Source: Glycomyces tritici (GTDB taxonomy: Bacteria; Actinomycetota; Actinomycetes; Mycobacteriales; Micromonosporaceae). From it: a stretch of 64,000 nucleotides of DNA. Below the pieces are notes generated by a model. The model saw nothing but the letters and a program-made list of their open reading frames with translations, made no database searches and had not been told where the DNA came from. The stretch's first letter is position 1; each line of letters begins with the position of its first letter. The stretch lies in the NCBI RefSeq assembly GCF_030403505.1, contig NZ_JAUEMJ010000003.1:682001-746000 (forward strand), in the 5' to 3' direction. The translations under genes and the position numbers were made by a program. This document shows positions 26,284-35,512 of this stretch, piece after piece.

Positions 26284-29200
26284 GCGGTGCCTCCAACGGT
26301 CGGTCCGCCATTGTCGCGTTCGGACGCGGCACCGTCCCGCCCGGGGGCCGTTTCGTGTGCGCCGCCTCGCGCAGCGTGGCGTCCGTTCGCGCCCGGCCCG
26401 GTGACGATCCACTGCGACATGGTGTCGAGCAGCAGGTCGAGGTCCACGGGCTTGGTCAGGTACGAGCTCGCGCCGGCCTCCACGGACTTCTCGCGCTGCT
26501 CGGCGAGGGCCTGCGCGGTGAGGAACACGATCGGCAGGTCCGCGAACTGCGGCATGCGGCGGATGACGCGCGTGGTCTCGTTGCCGTCCATGCCGGGCAT
26601 CATCGAGTCCATGAGGACGATGTCGATGCCCGGGTGGTGCTGGAGCGCGTCGATCCCGTCCGCGCCGTTCTCGGCGTAGTGCACGTCGATGCCGTGCAGT
26701 TCGAGCGCGGCGGTGAGCGCGAAGACGTTGCGGATGTCGTCGTCGACGATGAGGACCGTGGCGCCTTCGAGGTGCTGGGCCGCGGCCGAGGACGAGGGCG
26801 TCTCCGGCGCGCCGGTGAGGATGCCCGGGGAGGGCTCGCGCACGGGCGGGATCTCGGAGCGGACCGGCGTGTAGTCGCCTTCGGTGTCGATCTCGACGGG
26901 GACGACGAACGTGAACTTCGAGCCGGCGTCGCCGGTGTGCTCGATGAACACGTCGCCGCCGAGCATGAGCGACAGGGACTTCGAGATGGAGAGGCCGAGG
27001 CCCGTGCCGCCGAACGTGCGCCGCGTGGTGCCGTCGGCCTGCTGGAACGGCTCGAAGATGATGCCCTTCTTGCCTTCGGCGACGCCGATGCCGGTGTCGA
27101 TGACGCTGAACGCGAGCCGCTCGCCGGCGGCGTTCAGGTGCGGGGCGTCGAAGCGCAGGTCGGCGGGGACGCGCCGCACGGCGAGGGTCACCGAGCCGAT
27201 GCGCGTGAACTTGACCGCGTTCGACAGGAGGTTGCGCAGGACCTGCTGGAACTTCTGGCCGTCGGTCTGCATGAGCTGCGGCACGCCGGCGCCGACGTCG
27301 ACCGCGAACTCCAGGCCCTTGTCCTCGGCCTGGGGCCGGAACGCGGACTCGATGTCGCCGAGGATCTCGGCGAGGTCGACCGGGTGCACGGAGACGTCCA
27401 TGCGGCCGGCCTCGATCTTCGAGAGGTCGAGGATGTCGTCGATGAGGGTGAGCAGGTCGGTGCCGGCGTTGTAGATGGTGCGCGCGAACTCGATCTGGCG
27501 CTCGGTGAGGTTCCCGTCCGTGTTCTCGGAGAGGAGCCGCGCGAGCAGCAGGAGCGAGTTCAGGGGCGTTCGCAGCTCGTGCGAGACGTTCGCGAGGAAC
27601 TCCGACTTGTACTTGGAGGCCTGCGCGAGCTGCTCGGCCTTCTCCTCGATGTCCTTGCGGGCGGTCTCGACCTCTTCGTTCTTCAGCTCGATCGCCTTGT
27701 TCTGGGCGGAGAGCAGCTGCGCCTTCTCCTCGAGCTCGACGTTGGTCTCCTGCAGCCGGTTCGACTGGGCGCGCAGCTCCTGGGCCATGCGCTGGGACTC
27801 GCGCAGCAGCACCTCGGTGCGGGCGTTGCCCTCGATGGTGGCGAGGGTGACGCCGACGTTCGGAGCGAGCGCGTCCAGGAACCGCTTGTGAAGGCCGGAG
27901 TAGGTGTTGAAGGAGGCGAACTCGATGACGCCGCGGACCTTGTCGCCGAACTGGACGGGCAGGATGATGAGGTCGGTCGGGGTGGCCTGGCCGAGCCCCG
28001 AGGAGATCTCCAGGTAGCCCTCGGGGATGTCGTGCAGGTGGATGGTGCGCTTGGACGCGGCGGCCTGGCCGACCATGCCCTCGTTGTCCTCGATGAGCTT
28101 CTTCTCGCCCGGGTTCGGGTGGCCGTAGACGGCGTTGAGCCGGTAGGTGACGTGCCCGGAGACGTCCTCGTGGCGGACGTAGAACGTGGAGGTCTGCGCG
28201 TCGATGAGCGGCGTGACCTCGTCGAGGACCATGCGGGTGACCTCTTCGACGCCCCTGCGGCCCTGGAGGAGCGAGGAGATGCGGGCGAGGTTCGAGTTGA
28301 GCCAGTCCGCGTCGGTGTTCTGGCGGGTCTTGTCGCGCAGCGCGGTGATCATCTGGTTGATCGACTCGGTGAGGTCGGCGATCTCGCCGGCGGCCTCGAA
28401 GTCGACGGACTGGGTGAGGTCGCCTCGGGCCACGGCGTGGGCGACGTTCGCGATGGCGCGCAGCTGGAGCGTCAGGGTGGCGGCGAGCGAGTTCACGTTG
28501 CGGGTGAGGGCGAGCCAGGTGCCGGAGACCCCGGCGACTTCGGCTTGACCGCCGAGGTTGCCTTCGACGCCGACCTCGCGGGCGACGCGGGTGACCTCGG
28601 TGGCGAAGCTGGAGAGCTGCTCGACCATGGTGTTCACGGTGGTCTTGAGCTCGAGCATCTCGCCTTGGACGTCGACGGTGACCTTCTGCGTCAGGTCGCC
28701 GCGGGCGACGGCCGTGGTGACCGAGGCGATGTCGCGGACCTGGCTGGTGAGGCTGGAGGCCATCGAGTTGACGTTCTCGGTGAGGTCCTTCCAGGTGCCC
28801 GACACGCCCTGGACGTTGGCCTGGCCGCCGAGGACGCCGTCGGTGCCCACTTCGCGGGCCACGCGCGTCACTTCGTCGGCGAACTGGGAGAGCTGGGCGA
28901 CCATCGTGTTCATGGTGGTCTTGAGCTCGAGCATCTCGCCTTGCGCGTCCACGGTGATCTGCCGGTTGAGGTCGCCTCGCGCGACCGCGGTGGCGACGGA
29001 GGAGATGTTGCGGACCTGGGCGGTCAGGTTGGAGGCCATGGAGTTCACGTTGTCGGTGAGCGCCTCCCAGATGCCGGAGACGCCCTGGACGTTGGCCTGG
29101 CCGCCGAGGCGGCCGTCGGTGCCCACTTCGCGGGCCACACGCGTGACCTCGTCCGCGAACTGGGAGAGCTGCGCGACCATCGAGTTCATCGTCGACTTCA

Positions 29201-30734
29201 GCTCGAGCATCTCGCCGCGCGCGTCGACGGTGATCTGGCGGGAGAGGTCGCCGGTGGCGACGGCCGTGGCCACGGAGGAGATGTTGCGGACCTGGGCGGT
29301 CAGGTTCGACGCCATCAGGTTCACGTTCTCAGTGAGGTCCTTCCAGGTGCCCGAGACGCCCTGGACGTTCGCCTGCCCGCCGAGGCGGCCTTCGCTGCCG
29401 ACCTCGCGGGCCACGCGGGTCACTTCGTCGGCGAAGCTGGAGAGCTGGTCCACCATGATGTTGACGGTGGTCTTGACCTCGAGGATCTCGCCTTGGGCGT
29501 CGACGGCGATCTTCTGCGTGAGGTCGCCGCGGGCGACCGCGGCGGTCACCGTGGAGATCGAGCGGACCTGCTCGGTGAGGTTCGAGGCGAGCTGGTTCAC
29601 GTTCTGCGTCAGGTCGCGCCAGGTGCCGGAGACGCCGAACACCTGCGCCTGGCCGCCCAGGCGGCCCTCGGTGCCGACCTCGCGGGCGACGCGCGTGACC
29701 TCGTCGGCGAAGCTGGAGAGCTGGTCCACCATCGTGTTGACGGTGGTCTTGACCTCGAGGATCTCGCCCTGCGCGGGCACGGCGATCTTCTGCGTCAGGT
29801 CGCCGCGCGCCACCGCGCTGGTGACCTTCGCGATGTCGCGCACCTGGTCGGTGAGGCTCGCGGCCATGTCGTTCACCGAGTCGGTGAGGTCCTTCCAGGT
29901 GCCGGAGACGCCGGGCACCGAGGCCTGGCCGCCGAGGCGGCCTTCCGTGCCGACCTCGCGGGCGACGCGCGTGACCTCGCCGGCGAAGACCTGGAGGGTC
30001 GCGGTGAGGGAGTTGATGGTGTCGGCGAGTTCGGCGACCTCGCCGGAGGCCTTGACGGTGATGGTCTGGCCGAGGTCGCCGGCGGCGATGGCGCGGGTCA
30101 CCGTGGAGATGGAGCGGACCTGCTCGGTGAGGTTCGAGGCCATGGTGTTCACGGCGTCGGTGAGCGAGCGCCAGGTGCCGGAGACGCCCTGGACGTCGGC
30201 CTGCCCGCCGAGCTGGCCTTCCGTGCCCACTTCCCGGGCGACGCGCGTGACCTCGCCTGCGAAGGAGCGCAGGAGCCCGACCATCTGGTTCACGGTCTCG
30301 CCGAGGCGGCGGAACTCGCCGCGGAGCTGCTTGCCCTCGATCTCGAGGACGGCCTCCTGCGTGAGGTCGCCGGCGGCGACGGCCTCGAGCACGCGGCCGA
30401 GCTCGATCGTGGGCCGCACGAGCTCTTCTACCAGGCGGTTGACGCTGGCCGCGCCCTCGGACCAGCCGCCGTCGAGGTGCTCGATGACGAGCCGGTGGTT
30501 CCAGGAGCCCTCCTGGCCGACGGCGCGGGCGATGAGCGCGAGGTCGCGGGTCTGCCGGTCGGCCTGCTCGACTACGGCGTTGAACCGGTCGACGACCTCC
30601 CCGGCGAGTCCCTCGCCGCGCGGGAGCCGCACCGAGAAGTCGCCCCGCTCGACGGCGCCCAGCGCGTCGGCCAGGCTTCGGAGCAGGTCCGACTCGTCGG
30701 TCGGGCTCGCTGTACGGGAAACGGTGTCCGTCAT
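26280..30734 (-). CDS. Soluble hybrid histidine kinase with long HAMP ladder, OsaA-like
   Basis: 1484 residues without membrane spans. Residues about 20-760 form a HAMP ladder; the segment [16 protein letters not shown] followed by LGGQA recurs seven times about 92 residues apart, each module carrying a HAMP pair. Next come a GAF domain (about 790-930), a coiled coil, HisKA with [12 protein letters not shown] near 1050, a HATPase domain ([10 protein letters not shown]) and a C-terminal receiver ([12 protein letters not shown]). This resembles fungal group III osmosensing kinases and S. coelicolor OsaA. The ATG at 30734 is preceded by GAGGAA; the frame stays open upstream without a better start. 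It is coupled to the response regulator. Confidence 0.88.
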   Translation of the reverse strand: MTDTVSRTASPTDESDLLRSLADALGAVERGDFSVRLPRGEGLAGEVVDRFNAVVEQADRQTRDLALIARAVGQEGSWNHRLVIEHLDGGWSEGAASVNRLVEELVRPTIELGRVLEAVAAGDLTQEAVLEIEGKQLRGEFRRLGETVNQMVGLLRSFAGEVTRVAREVGTEGQLGGQADVQGVSGTWRSLTDAVNTMASNLTEQVRSISTVTRAIAAGDLGQTITVKASGEVAELADTINSLTATLQVFAGEVTRVAREVGTEGRLGGQASVPGVSGTWKDLTDSVNDMAASLTDQVRDIAKVTSAVARGDLTQKIAVPAQGEILEVKTTVNTMVDQLSSFADEVTRVAREVGTEGRLGGQAQVFGVSGTWRDLTQNVNQLASNLTEQVRSISTVTAAVARGDLTQKIAVDAQGEILEVKTTVNIMVDQLSSFADEVTRVAREVGSEGRLGGQANVQGVSGTWKDLTENVNLMASNLTAQVRNISSVATAVATGDLSRQITVDARGEMLELKSTMNSMVAQLSQFADEVTRVAREVGTDGRLGGQANVQGVSGIWEALTDNVNSMASNLTAQVRNISSVATAVARGDLNRQITVDAQGEMLELKTTMNTMVAQLSQFADEVTRVAREVGTDGVLGGQANVQGVSGTWKDLTENVNSMASSLTSQVRDIASVTTAVARGDLTQKVTVDVQGEMLELKTTVNTMVEQLSSFATEVTRVAREVGVEGNLGGQAEVAGVSGTWLALTRNVNSLAATLTLQLRAIANVAHAVARGDLTQSVDFEAAGEIADLTESINQMITALRDKTRQNTDADWLNSNLARISSLLQGRRGVEEVTRMVLDEVTPLIDAQTSTFYVRHEDVSGHVTYRLNAVYGHPNPGEKKLIEDNEGMVGQAAASKRTIHLHDIPEGYLEISSGLGQATPTDLIILPVQFGDKVRGVIEFASFNTYSGLHKRFLDALAPNVGVTLATIEGNARTEVLLRESQRMAQELRAQSNRLQETNVELEEKAQLLSAQNKAIELKNEEVETARKDIEEKAEQLAQASKYKSEFLANVSHELRTPLNSLLLLARLLSENTDGNLTERQIEFARTIYNAGTDLLTLIDDILDLSKIEAGRMDVSVHPVDLAEILGDIESAFRPQAEDKGLEFAVDVGAGVPQLMQTDGQKFQQVLRNLLSNAVKFTRIGSVTLAVRRVPADLRFDAPHLNAAGERLAFSVIDTGIGVAEGKKGIIFEPFQQADGTTRRTFGGTGLGLSISKSLSLMLGGDVFIEHTGDAGSKFTFVVPVEIDTEGDYTPVRSEIPPVREPSPGILTGAPETPSSSAAAQHLEGATVLIVDDDIRNVFALTAALELHGIDVHYAENGADGIDALQHHPGIDIVLMDSMMPGMDGNETTRVIRRMPQFADLPIVFLTAQALAEQREKSVEAGASSYLTKPVDLDLLLDTMSQWIVTGPGANGRHAARGGAHETAPGRDGAASERDNGGPTVGGTA

Positions 30735-30867
30735 GGCGTGGTTCCTCAGCTGCGGAGACAGGCTTGGGTACCAGGTTGTCACACGAACCGGGCAAACGTG
30801 AAGGCAGGTTACTGAGGGCAATGCGTTCCGTCACTTCCTGTTATCGAAAGAAAACTGACAGATGTTC

Positions 30868-30895
30868 GCAACCGGTGTCTCCTGTGGTGCGTGTG
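30868..30895 (+). promoter_or_regulatory. ECF-like promoter copy before a broken surface-protein gene
   Basis: GCAACCG-N15-CGTGTG on the plus strand. The first box and spacing are identical to the three FG-GAP promoters, with one change at the end of the second box. It lies 95 nt before an ATG with AGGAG and points at the remnant gene. Confidence 0.6.
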
Positions 30896-30989
30896 CATTG
30901 TTGCAGCGCTCCCGCGGGCGAGTTCGACGATCGTGTGGAGACCGCGAGAGCGCCGCACCCCCCGACTCGAAGATCCCCATAGGAGACGT

Positions 30990-31192
30990 ATGTCCCCCTT
31001 CATCAGGTCCGGCGCCCGCGCAGCGGGTGCCGGAGCGGCCGCGGCGGCCCTCACGCTCGCGGCGGCGGGCGGCCGCCCTCGACCGGCGACTCCTCGATCA
31101 TCCTGATCAGCTCGGACGCAGCCGCGCTCCTCGCCGGTGCCGTCGTGTTCTTCATGCCGCGCCGCCGCAGGGCCGCGACGAACCGGGAGTAA
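30990..31192 (+). pseudogene. Remnant of a small sortase-type (LPxTG-like) surface protein, frameshifted
   Basis: From ATG 30990 (AGGAG 4 nt upstream) the frame encodes a signal peptide (MSPFIRSGARAAGAG, then an Ala-rich core) and soon stops at 31106. In another frame, ending at TAA 31190-31192, the same DNA encodes PPSTGDSSIIL, a hydrophobic stretch ALLAGAVVFFM and then PRRRR, i.e. a sorting signal plus membrane anchor. Signal peptide and anchor meet near 31065 out of frame, so either one base was lost or the central part was deleted. The promoter, ribosome-binding site and terminator are all still there. A single sequencing error in the GC run would instead make this a tiny intact protein of about 67 residues. 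Confidence 0.55.
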
Positions 31193-31240
31193 ACAGACAC
31201 CGATCCCGTGACGTACGAGAGCGCACGGATCGACTCCTGA

Positions 31241-31270
31241 GCGGCGGTCGCCCTTCCGGGCGGCCGCCGC
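31241..31270 (+). terminator. Terminator after the surface-protein remnant
   Basis: GCGGCGGTCGCCC / GGGCGGCCGCCGC with a TTCC loop forms a 13-position stem with one mismatch, followed by a T-rich stretch. It lies 48 nt after the remnant's stop. Confidence 0.7.
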
Positions 31271-31376
31271 TTCGCGTTTCCCCTGCTGTGCAACGGCACT
31301 GCCCGCCGTTCAAGCGACGGTCGCAAGCGGCCCGCGGCACGGCGACGCGGTACCGCGGCACGGGGGCCGACCGGCA

Positions 31377-31382
31377 TAGACT
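31377..31382 (+). promoter_or_regulatory. -10 box of leaderless osaC-like transcript
   Basis: TAGACT lies 7 nt before GTG 31390, the spacing expected for a transcript that starts at the start codon. There is no Shine-Dalgarno sequence. Confidence 0.7.
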
Positions 31383-31389
31383 GGGGCCC

Positions 31390-33417
31390 GTGACGTACCC
31401 CGAGAGGTTCGCCCGGCGCCTCCGGCTCCCGGCCGACGACCGCTCCCCCGCAGCCGCCCGCGCCGCTGTGCGCGCCGTGCTCACCGAGGCAGGACTCACC
31501 GAGCTGCTCGACGAGACCCTGCTGCTCACGACCGAACTGGCGACCAACGGCGTCGTCCACGCCGGCACCGACATCAACCTCACGGTCGCGGCCGACCCGA
31601 TCGGCGTGCGCGTCACCGTCACCGACTACCGCTCCGGCGGCATCGACCCCCTCGACACGGCCATGCCCGAGGTCACCGCCGAGGGCGGCCGCGGCCTGCT
31701 CCTGGTCGACCGCTTCGCGTCCTCGTGGGGCACCACGCACGACGCGACCGGCAAGTCGATCTGGTTCCGCATCGACCGCGACCCCGACGCCCGGCCGGCC
31801 ACCCGGCCCGACCCGGACGCCGCCGTCGAGGCGCACCTGCCCGACCTGGCCCAGCTCGCCGCGCTCCTCACCGTCGCGCCCGCGATCCAGTCGCGGCTGC
31901 CGGTCGACCAGCTCGTCACCGAACTCCTGGCCCGCTGCCACGACGCGACGGCCGCCGCGGGCGGCGCGATCGAGTACGACGCGGGCGACGGCGCCGGCGC
32001 GCAGATCCTCGCCAAGTTCGGCGACGTCGGCAGCGTCTCGGTCGCCGTCCCGCTCCCGCTCACCGCCCCCGCCTGCGGCAAGCTCATGCTCGCCGGCGAC
32101 GCCGAGCCGAGCTGGCGGCCCCTGGCCGAACTCGTCGCCGAGCGCATCGCGCTCGCCGTCCAGATCGACCGGATGCGCACCGACGAGCAGCGCCGCTCCG
32201 GCTGGCTCACCTACCTCGCCGAAGCCGGTGAGCTCCTCGCGCACTCGCTCGAGGAGCACTTGACCGTGGCGCTCATCCCGCAGCTCGTCGTCCCCCAGCT
32301 CGGCCGCTGGGCCGCCGTCCACCTCACCGGCGACGGCGGCGACCTGCGCCTCGCCTCCCTGACGCACGCGGAGGAGGCCGAACTCGAGCACCTGCGCCGC
32401 AAGCTCGACGGCGCCGCCCCCGCCTTGGCCGCCGCGTTGGCCACCGACGGCTGGACCGGCATGGAGCTGCCGGTGCCGCGCGGCCTCGACGGCATCGCCG
32501 TGCCGCTCTCGGCGCGCGGCGCCACCATCGGGGTCCTCACCGTCGGCAAGCACGTCGAGCGCCAGCACTCGTCCGAGGAGCGCGCGGTCGTCGCCGACCT
32601 CGCCAAGCGCAGCGCGCTCGCCCTCGACAACGCCCGCATCCACGCCGAGCGCCAGGCCGTCGCCAACGAGCTGCAGGCGGCGCTCATGCCGGGCTCGCTG
32701 CCGGACGTCGCCGGCGTCTCGTTCGCCGCCGAGTACCTGCCCGCCACGGCCCGCCGCCTGCCCGGGTCGGGCCCCGGCCCGGCATCGGGCACCGAGGTCG
32801 GCGGCGACTTCTACGACGCGACCGAGCTCGCCGACCACCGCCTGTGGGTGGCGATCGGCGACGTGTGCGGCAAGGGCGCGCAGGCCGCGGCCGTCACCGG
32901 CGTCGTGCGCGACGTCCTGCGGGTCATGGCCCGCGACGGCCGCCCGCTCCCGCGCGCCCTCGAACTGCTCAACGCCACGCTCCTCGAGCAGCCCGGCGAC
33001 ATGCGCTACGCGACCATCGCCTCCGCGCTCCTCGAACGCGACCCGGACGGCTCGCTCAACGCGACGCTCTGCCTCTCGGGGCACGAGAAGCCGCTGCTGC
33101 TCCGCGCCGACGGCGAGACCTCCTGGGTGGGCCGCGAAGGCACCGCCGTCGGGCTCTTCCCGGATGTCAAGGTCAACCCCGTGGACGTCCGCCTCGAGCA
33201 CGGCGACGCCCTGGTGTTCTTCACCGACGGCGTCACCGAGCGCCGCGACGGCGCGGCCATGTACGGCCACGAGCGCATCGAACGGGCCGTGCGGGACGCG
33301 GCGGGCAAGGGCGCCAGGCAGATCGCGACCGCCCTGCTCGAGTCCGTCGAGGCGTTCTCCCCCGAGTCGCCGCGCGACGACATCGCGATCCTCGTGGTCC
33401 GCTGCGATCCCAACTAA
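31390..33417 (+). CDS. RsbW-type kinase / GAF / SpoIIE phosphatase multidomain regulator, OsaC-like
   Basis: 675 residues. Order: HATPase of the anti-sigma type (about 10-130; ELATNGVVHAG, GGRGLLLVD), a first GAF-like region (about 150-265), a GAF domain (about 285-420) and a PP2C/SpoIIE phosphatase (about 430-675; VGGDFYDA, GDVCGKGAQAAA, FFTDGVTERRD, PRDDIAIL). It would both bind or phosphorylate antagonists and dephosphorylate them, controlling a SigB-like factor. S. coelicolor OsaC has a comparable kinase-sensor-phosphatase layout and is linked to osaAB. The GTG at 31390 is chosen because of the leaderless -10. It is divergent from the OsaA-like kinase. Confidence 0.85.
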   Translation: MTYPERFARRLRLPADDRSPAAARAAVRAVLTEAGLTELLDETLLLTTELATNGVVHAGTDINLTVAADPIGVRVTVTDYRSGGIDPLDTAMPEVTAEGGRGLLLVDRFASSWGTTHDATGKSIWFRIDRDPDARPATRPDPDAAVEAHLPDLAQLAALLTVAPAIQSRLPVDQLVTELLARCHDATAAAGGAIEYDAGDGAGAQILAKFGDVGSVSVAVPLPLTAPACGKLMLAGDAEPSWRPLAELVAERIALAVQIDRMRTDEQRRSGWLTYLAEAGELLAHSLEEHLTVALIPQLVVPQLGRWAAVHLTGDGGDLRLASLTHAEEAELEHLRRKLDGAAPALAAALATDGWTGMELPVPRGLDGIAVPLSARGATIGVLTVGKHVERQHSSEERAVVADLAKRSALALDNARIHAERQAVANELQAALMPGSLPDVAGVSFAAEYLPATARRLPGSGPGPASGTEVGGDFYDATELADHRLWVAIGDVCGKGAQAAAVTGVVRDVLRVMARDGRPLPRALELLNATLLEQPGDMRYATIASALLERDPDGSLNATLCLSGHEKPLLLRADGETSWVGREGTAVGLFPDVKVNPVDVRLEHGDALVFFTDGVTERRDGAAMYGHERIERAVRDAAGKGARQIATALLESVEAFSPESPRDDIAILVVRCDPN

Positions 33418-33505
33418 CGGCTCGCAGGCTTCGCCGAGAGCCCGAATCCACGGCCCGCGAGCGGCGCCGGGAGGCCCGGTTCAGGGGCTCGCGAGCGTCG
33501 CCGGA
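33417..33505. repeat. Cluster of GGCTCGC-type dispersed repeats
   Basis: ACGGCTCGCAGGCTTCGCC at 33417 is followed by two diverged copies (ACGGCCCGCGAGCGGCGCC near 33451 and GGCTCGCGAGCGTCGCC near 33487). Related single copies lie at 21687 and 25661. All are intergenic. Confidence 0.55.
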
Positions 33506-33587
33506 GTGCTCCCTGAGGGCCCGCACGAGTCTGAGCGGCCGGATTCGCAGCTGGCGACCGTCACGAAAACCGAAGCAGCCGAAGGAA

Positions 33588-33617
33588 AAGGCCCCGCGAG
33601 CGAGCTCGCGGGGCCTT
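33588..33617. terminator. Bidirectional terminator between osaC-like and NlpC/P60 genes
   Basis: AAGGCCCCGCGAG / CTCGCGGGGCCTT, a perfect 13-bp stem with a CGAG loop between convergent gene ends. Confidence 0.85.
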
Positions 33618-33629
33618 CACCGTCTCGCC

Positions 33630-34595
33630 TTAGTGCAGGAGCGTGCCCGCACCGTAGTAGCTGTTGCCGTGGTGGAGTTCGACGACCTTCACGACGGTGG
33701 TCGAGTTCGGGGCGTGCACGACCAGGCCGTTGCCGATGTACATGCCCACGTGCGCGAGCCCGTTGTAGAACACGAAGTCGCCCGGCTGCAGTTCGTCCTC
33801 GCTGATGTGCGCGACCATGCCCCACTGGGCGGCGGCGTTGTGCGGCAGGCTGATCCCGATCTCGGCGTAGGCGCCGAGCATGAGGCCCGAGCAGTCCCAC
33901 GAGTCCGGACCGGCGGAGCCCCACACGTACGGCTCGTCGCGCTGCGCGAGCGCGAACTTGACGACGTCGTACTGGTCGCCCTCCATGTGGGGCAGGTCCA
34001 TCTCGCTGAAGCCGCTGATCTCCTCGCCCGCGGCGGTCTTCCACTCCTCTTCGAGGTCGCTCATCTGCGCGGTGAGCTCGTCGGCGGCCTTCTGCAGGTC
34101 CGCCTGCTCGTTCTCGAGGTCGGCCTGGAGGTCGATGAGGAGCTCGGACTGGGCCGAGTACTCCTCGGAGGCGGCCCGCAGGTCGTCCATGAGGTCGAAG
34201 TTGTACAGGTTCGCCGAGTTCAACCGGTCCAGGCGCTCGACGAACGCGTCCGGGGTGCCCGATTCGAGCAGCAGCGCCGCGTCCCCGATGCCCTGGTCCA
34301 CATAGGCCTCGCCGATGAAGTCGGCGAGCTGGTCGCGCAGCACGTCGAGGTCGGCCTCGGCGGCCTGGAGGTTGACCTCGGTCTCCTCGATGAGCTCGCG
34401 GTTGTCGTCCACCTGGGAGGCGAGCTGGTTGTACGCCTCGACCGCGGCCGCTAGATCGCCGTCGAGCGCGTCGATCTCCTCGTTGATGTCGTCGGGCGAG
34501 TCCTGCGCCCAGGCCGGGCCGGAGCCGACGGTGACCAGGAGGCCGCCGACCACGGCGGCTGACATCCACTTGCGTCGAACAGGCGACTGCTTCAC
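33630..34595 (-). CDS. Secreted NlpC/P60 peptidoglycan endopeptidase
   Basis: 321 residues. The signal peptide ends near GPAWA. A long coiled-coil region (about 35-210, e.g. LEEEWKTAAGEE) precedes the NlpC/P60 domain (about 215-321). The catalytic Cys is in DSWDCSGLM, the His in AHVGMYIG, and the third residue in VVHAPN. Relatives of the RipA type cleave the D-Glu/meso-diaminopimelate bond of peptidoglycan, with the coiled coil controlling access. I chose GTG 34595, 10 nt after AAGGAG, because the ATG at 34646 would put 17 unlikely residues before the signal peptide. A TAGGCT about 100 nt upstream may be its -10. Confidence 0.88.
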   Translation of the reverse strand: MKQSPVRRKWMSAAVVGGLLVTVGSGPAWAQDSPDDINEEIDALDGDLAAAVEAYNQLASQVDDNRELIEETEVNLQAAEADLDVLRDQLADFIGEAYVDQGIGDAALLLESGTPDAFVERLDRLNSANLYNFDLMDDLRAASEEYSAQSELLIDLQADLENEQADLQKAADELTAQMSDLEEEWKTAAGEEISGFSEMDLPHMEGDQYDVVKFALAQRDEPYVWGSAGPDSWDCSGLMLGAYAEIGISLPHNAAAQWGMVAHISEDELQPGDFVFYNGLAHVGMYIGNGLVVHAPNSTTVVKVVELHHGNSYYGAGTLLH

Positions 34596-34803
34596 GAGGA
34601 GGTTGCTCCTTCGGATGGGGAGACGGGGTGCACTCAAGACACGCACGGGGCCGCCCGAGGGATGCGCTGGGACGCTGCCGGGAGGCCGAACATGAGCCTA
34701 GCGCGCGCGTTTCGGGGCGGGTAGACCCCGGGAGTGACAAATTCGCAGCGTAACGAGCATTCCACCGATGGTGTGTCGCTCCTGTGAGTTGACTGGGAAT
34801 TGG

Positions 34804-34861
34804 TACGATTGCCCGCATGACCTTCTCGATGTGTCGCTGTCGCCGCTGTCACCAGCGCTGA
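34804..34861 (+). promoter_or_regulatory. Leaderless Cys-rich leader peptide before cysteine dioxygenase
   Basis: A TACGAT -10 at 34804-34809 lies 7 nt before ATG 34817, so the short frame 34817-34861 should be translated without a leader. It encodes MTFSMCRCRRCHQR, 14 residues with three Cys and four Arg. Overlapping GC-rich inverted repeats follow (AGCGCTGAGCGCT and AGCGC with GCGCT downstream). Leaderless polycysteine short ORFs act as cysteine-responsive attenuators in mycobacteria (established for those). Here the regulated gene would be the cysteine-degrading enzyme 68 nt downstream. Confidence 0.7.
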
Positions 34862-34929
34862 GCGCTCTGTGCCGCTCGGCGCTTCTCCGCCGACAACCGT
34901 TCCGACACATCGAAGGCCGAATCACCACA

Positions 34930-35421
34930 ATGAGCCACAGCCTGCTGCTGCCGCCCGCTTCCCTCACCACTGAGCGCCTCGAGGCGCTCGCCGCGTTCTA
35001 CGCCGCGAACCTCACCCTGAACCCGCGCTTCACGAAGGCCAGCCGCTGGGCCCGCCGCGTCCTCGCCGGCCCGGGCCACGAGGCCTGGCTCCTCGCCTGG
35101 CTGCCCGGGCAGGGCACCGACCTGCACGACCACGGCGGCGCGGGCCGCCCCTCCGCCGCGGCGGTCGCGGTGGTCTCCGGCGAACTGACCGAGTTCACCG
35201 TGCAACCGGGCGATTTCCCGGGCCTGCAACGCAAGTGCCTCGCGGCGGGCGGCGTCTCGGTGGTCGACGACCGCACGGTCCACGGCATGCGGAACCTCTC
35301 GGACGCCCCGGCGGTGAGCCTCCACGTGTACTCGCCCGGACTCGAGGCGATGCGCACCTACCTGCTCGACGAGACCGGCCTGGCCCCGTCGAAGATCCTG
35401 CGCGCGGGCGAGGACTGGTAA
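34930..35421 (+). CDS. Cysteine dioxygenase family protein
   Basis: 163 residues, cupin fold. The metal site is HDHGGAGRP (two His) with a third His in VVDDRTVHGMRN. Cysteine dioxygenase oxidises L-cysteine to cysteine sulfinate. The length and motif spacing fit the short bacterial family; the substrate could also be another thiol such as 3-mercaptopropionate. The ATG at 34930 has only a weak, distant GAAGG, consistent with translation depending on the upstream leader peptide. It stands alone in its transcription unit, convergent with nnr. Confidence 0.85.
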   Translation: MSHSLLLPPASLTTERLEALAAFYAANLTLNPRFTKASRWARRVLAGPGHEAWLLAWLPGQGTDLHDHGGAGRPSAAAVAVVSGELTEFTVQPGDFPGLQRKCLAAGGVSVVDDRTVHGMRNLSDAPAVSLHVYSPGLEAMRTYLLDETGLAPSKILRAGEDW

Positions 35422-35462
35422 CGCGCCGAACGTGAACGGAGCGTCTGCGCAAATCGGACATT

Positions 35463-35492
35463 GATGGGCCCCCGGTCTATACCCTGACGCCT
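35463..35492. repeat. Dispersed GGGCCCCCGGTCTATA motif
   Basis: TGATGGGCCCCCGGTCTATA continues into CCCTGACGC. It is the inverted form of the core seen at 25539 and 56529 and has the same orientation as 57602. It lies between the convergent ends of the cysteine dioxygenase gene and nnr. Confidence 0.65.
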
Positions 35493-35512
35493 GGGTACGA
35501 CATCGCCCCTGA

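Noticed and set aside
26229..30815. A 1528-residue open frame antisense to the HAMP-ladder kinase gene
   Set aside because: It is the codon-bias shadow of a highly repetitive GC-rich gene; the composition is unnatural (Gly/Asp/Val/Arg/Leu only) and the opposite strand encodes clear kinase domains.
34596..34816. c-di-AMP (ydaO-type) riboswitch before the NlpC/P60 gene
   Set aside because: Such riboswitches often precede wall hydrolases in actinobacteria, but the conserved core segments are not visible in this leader.
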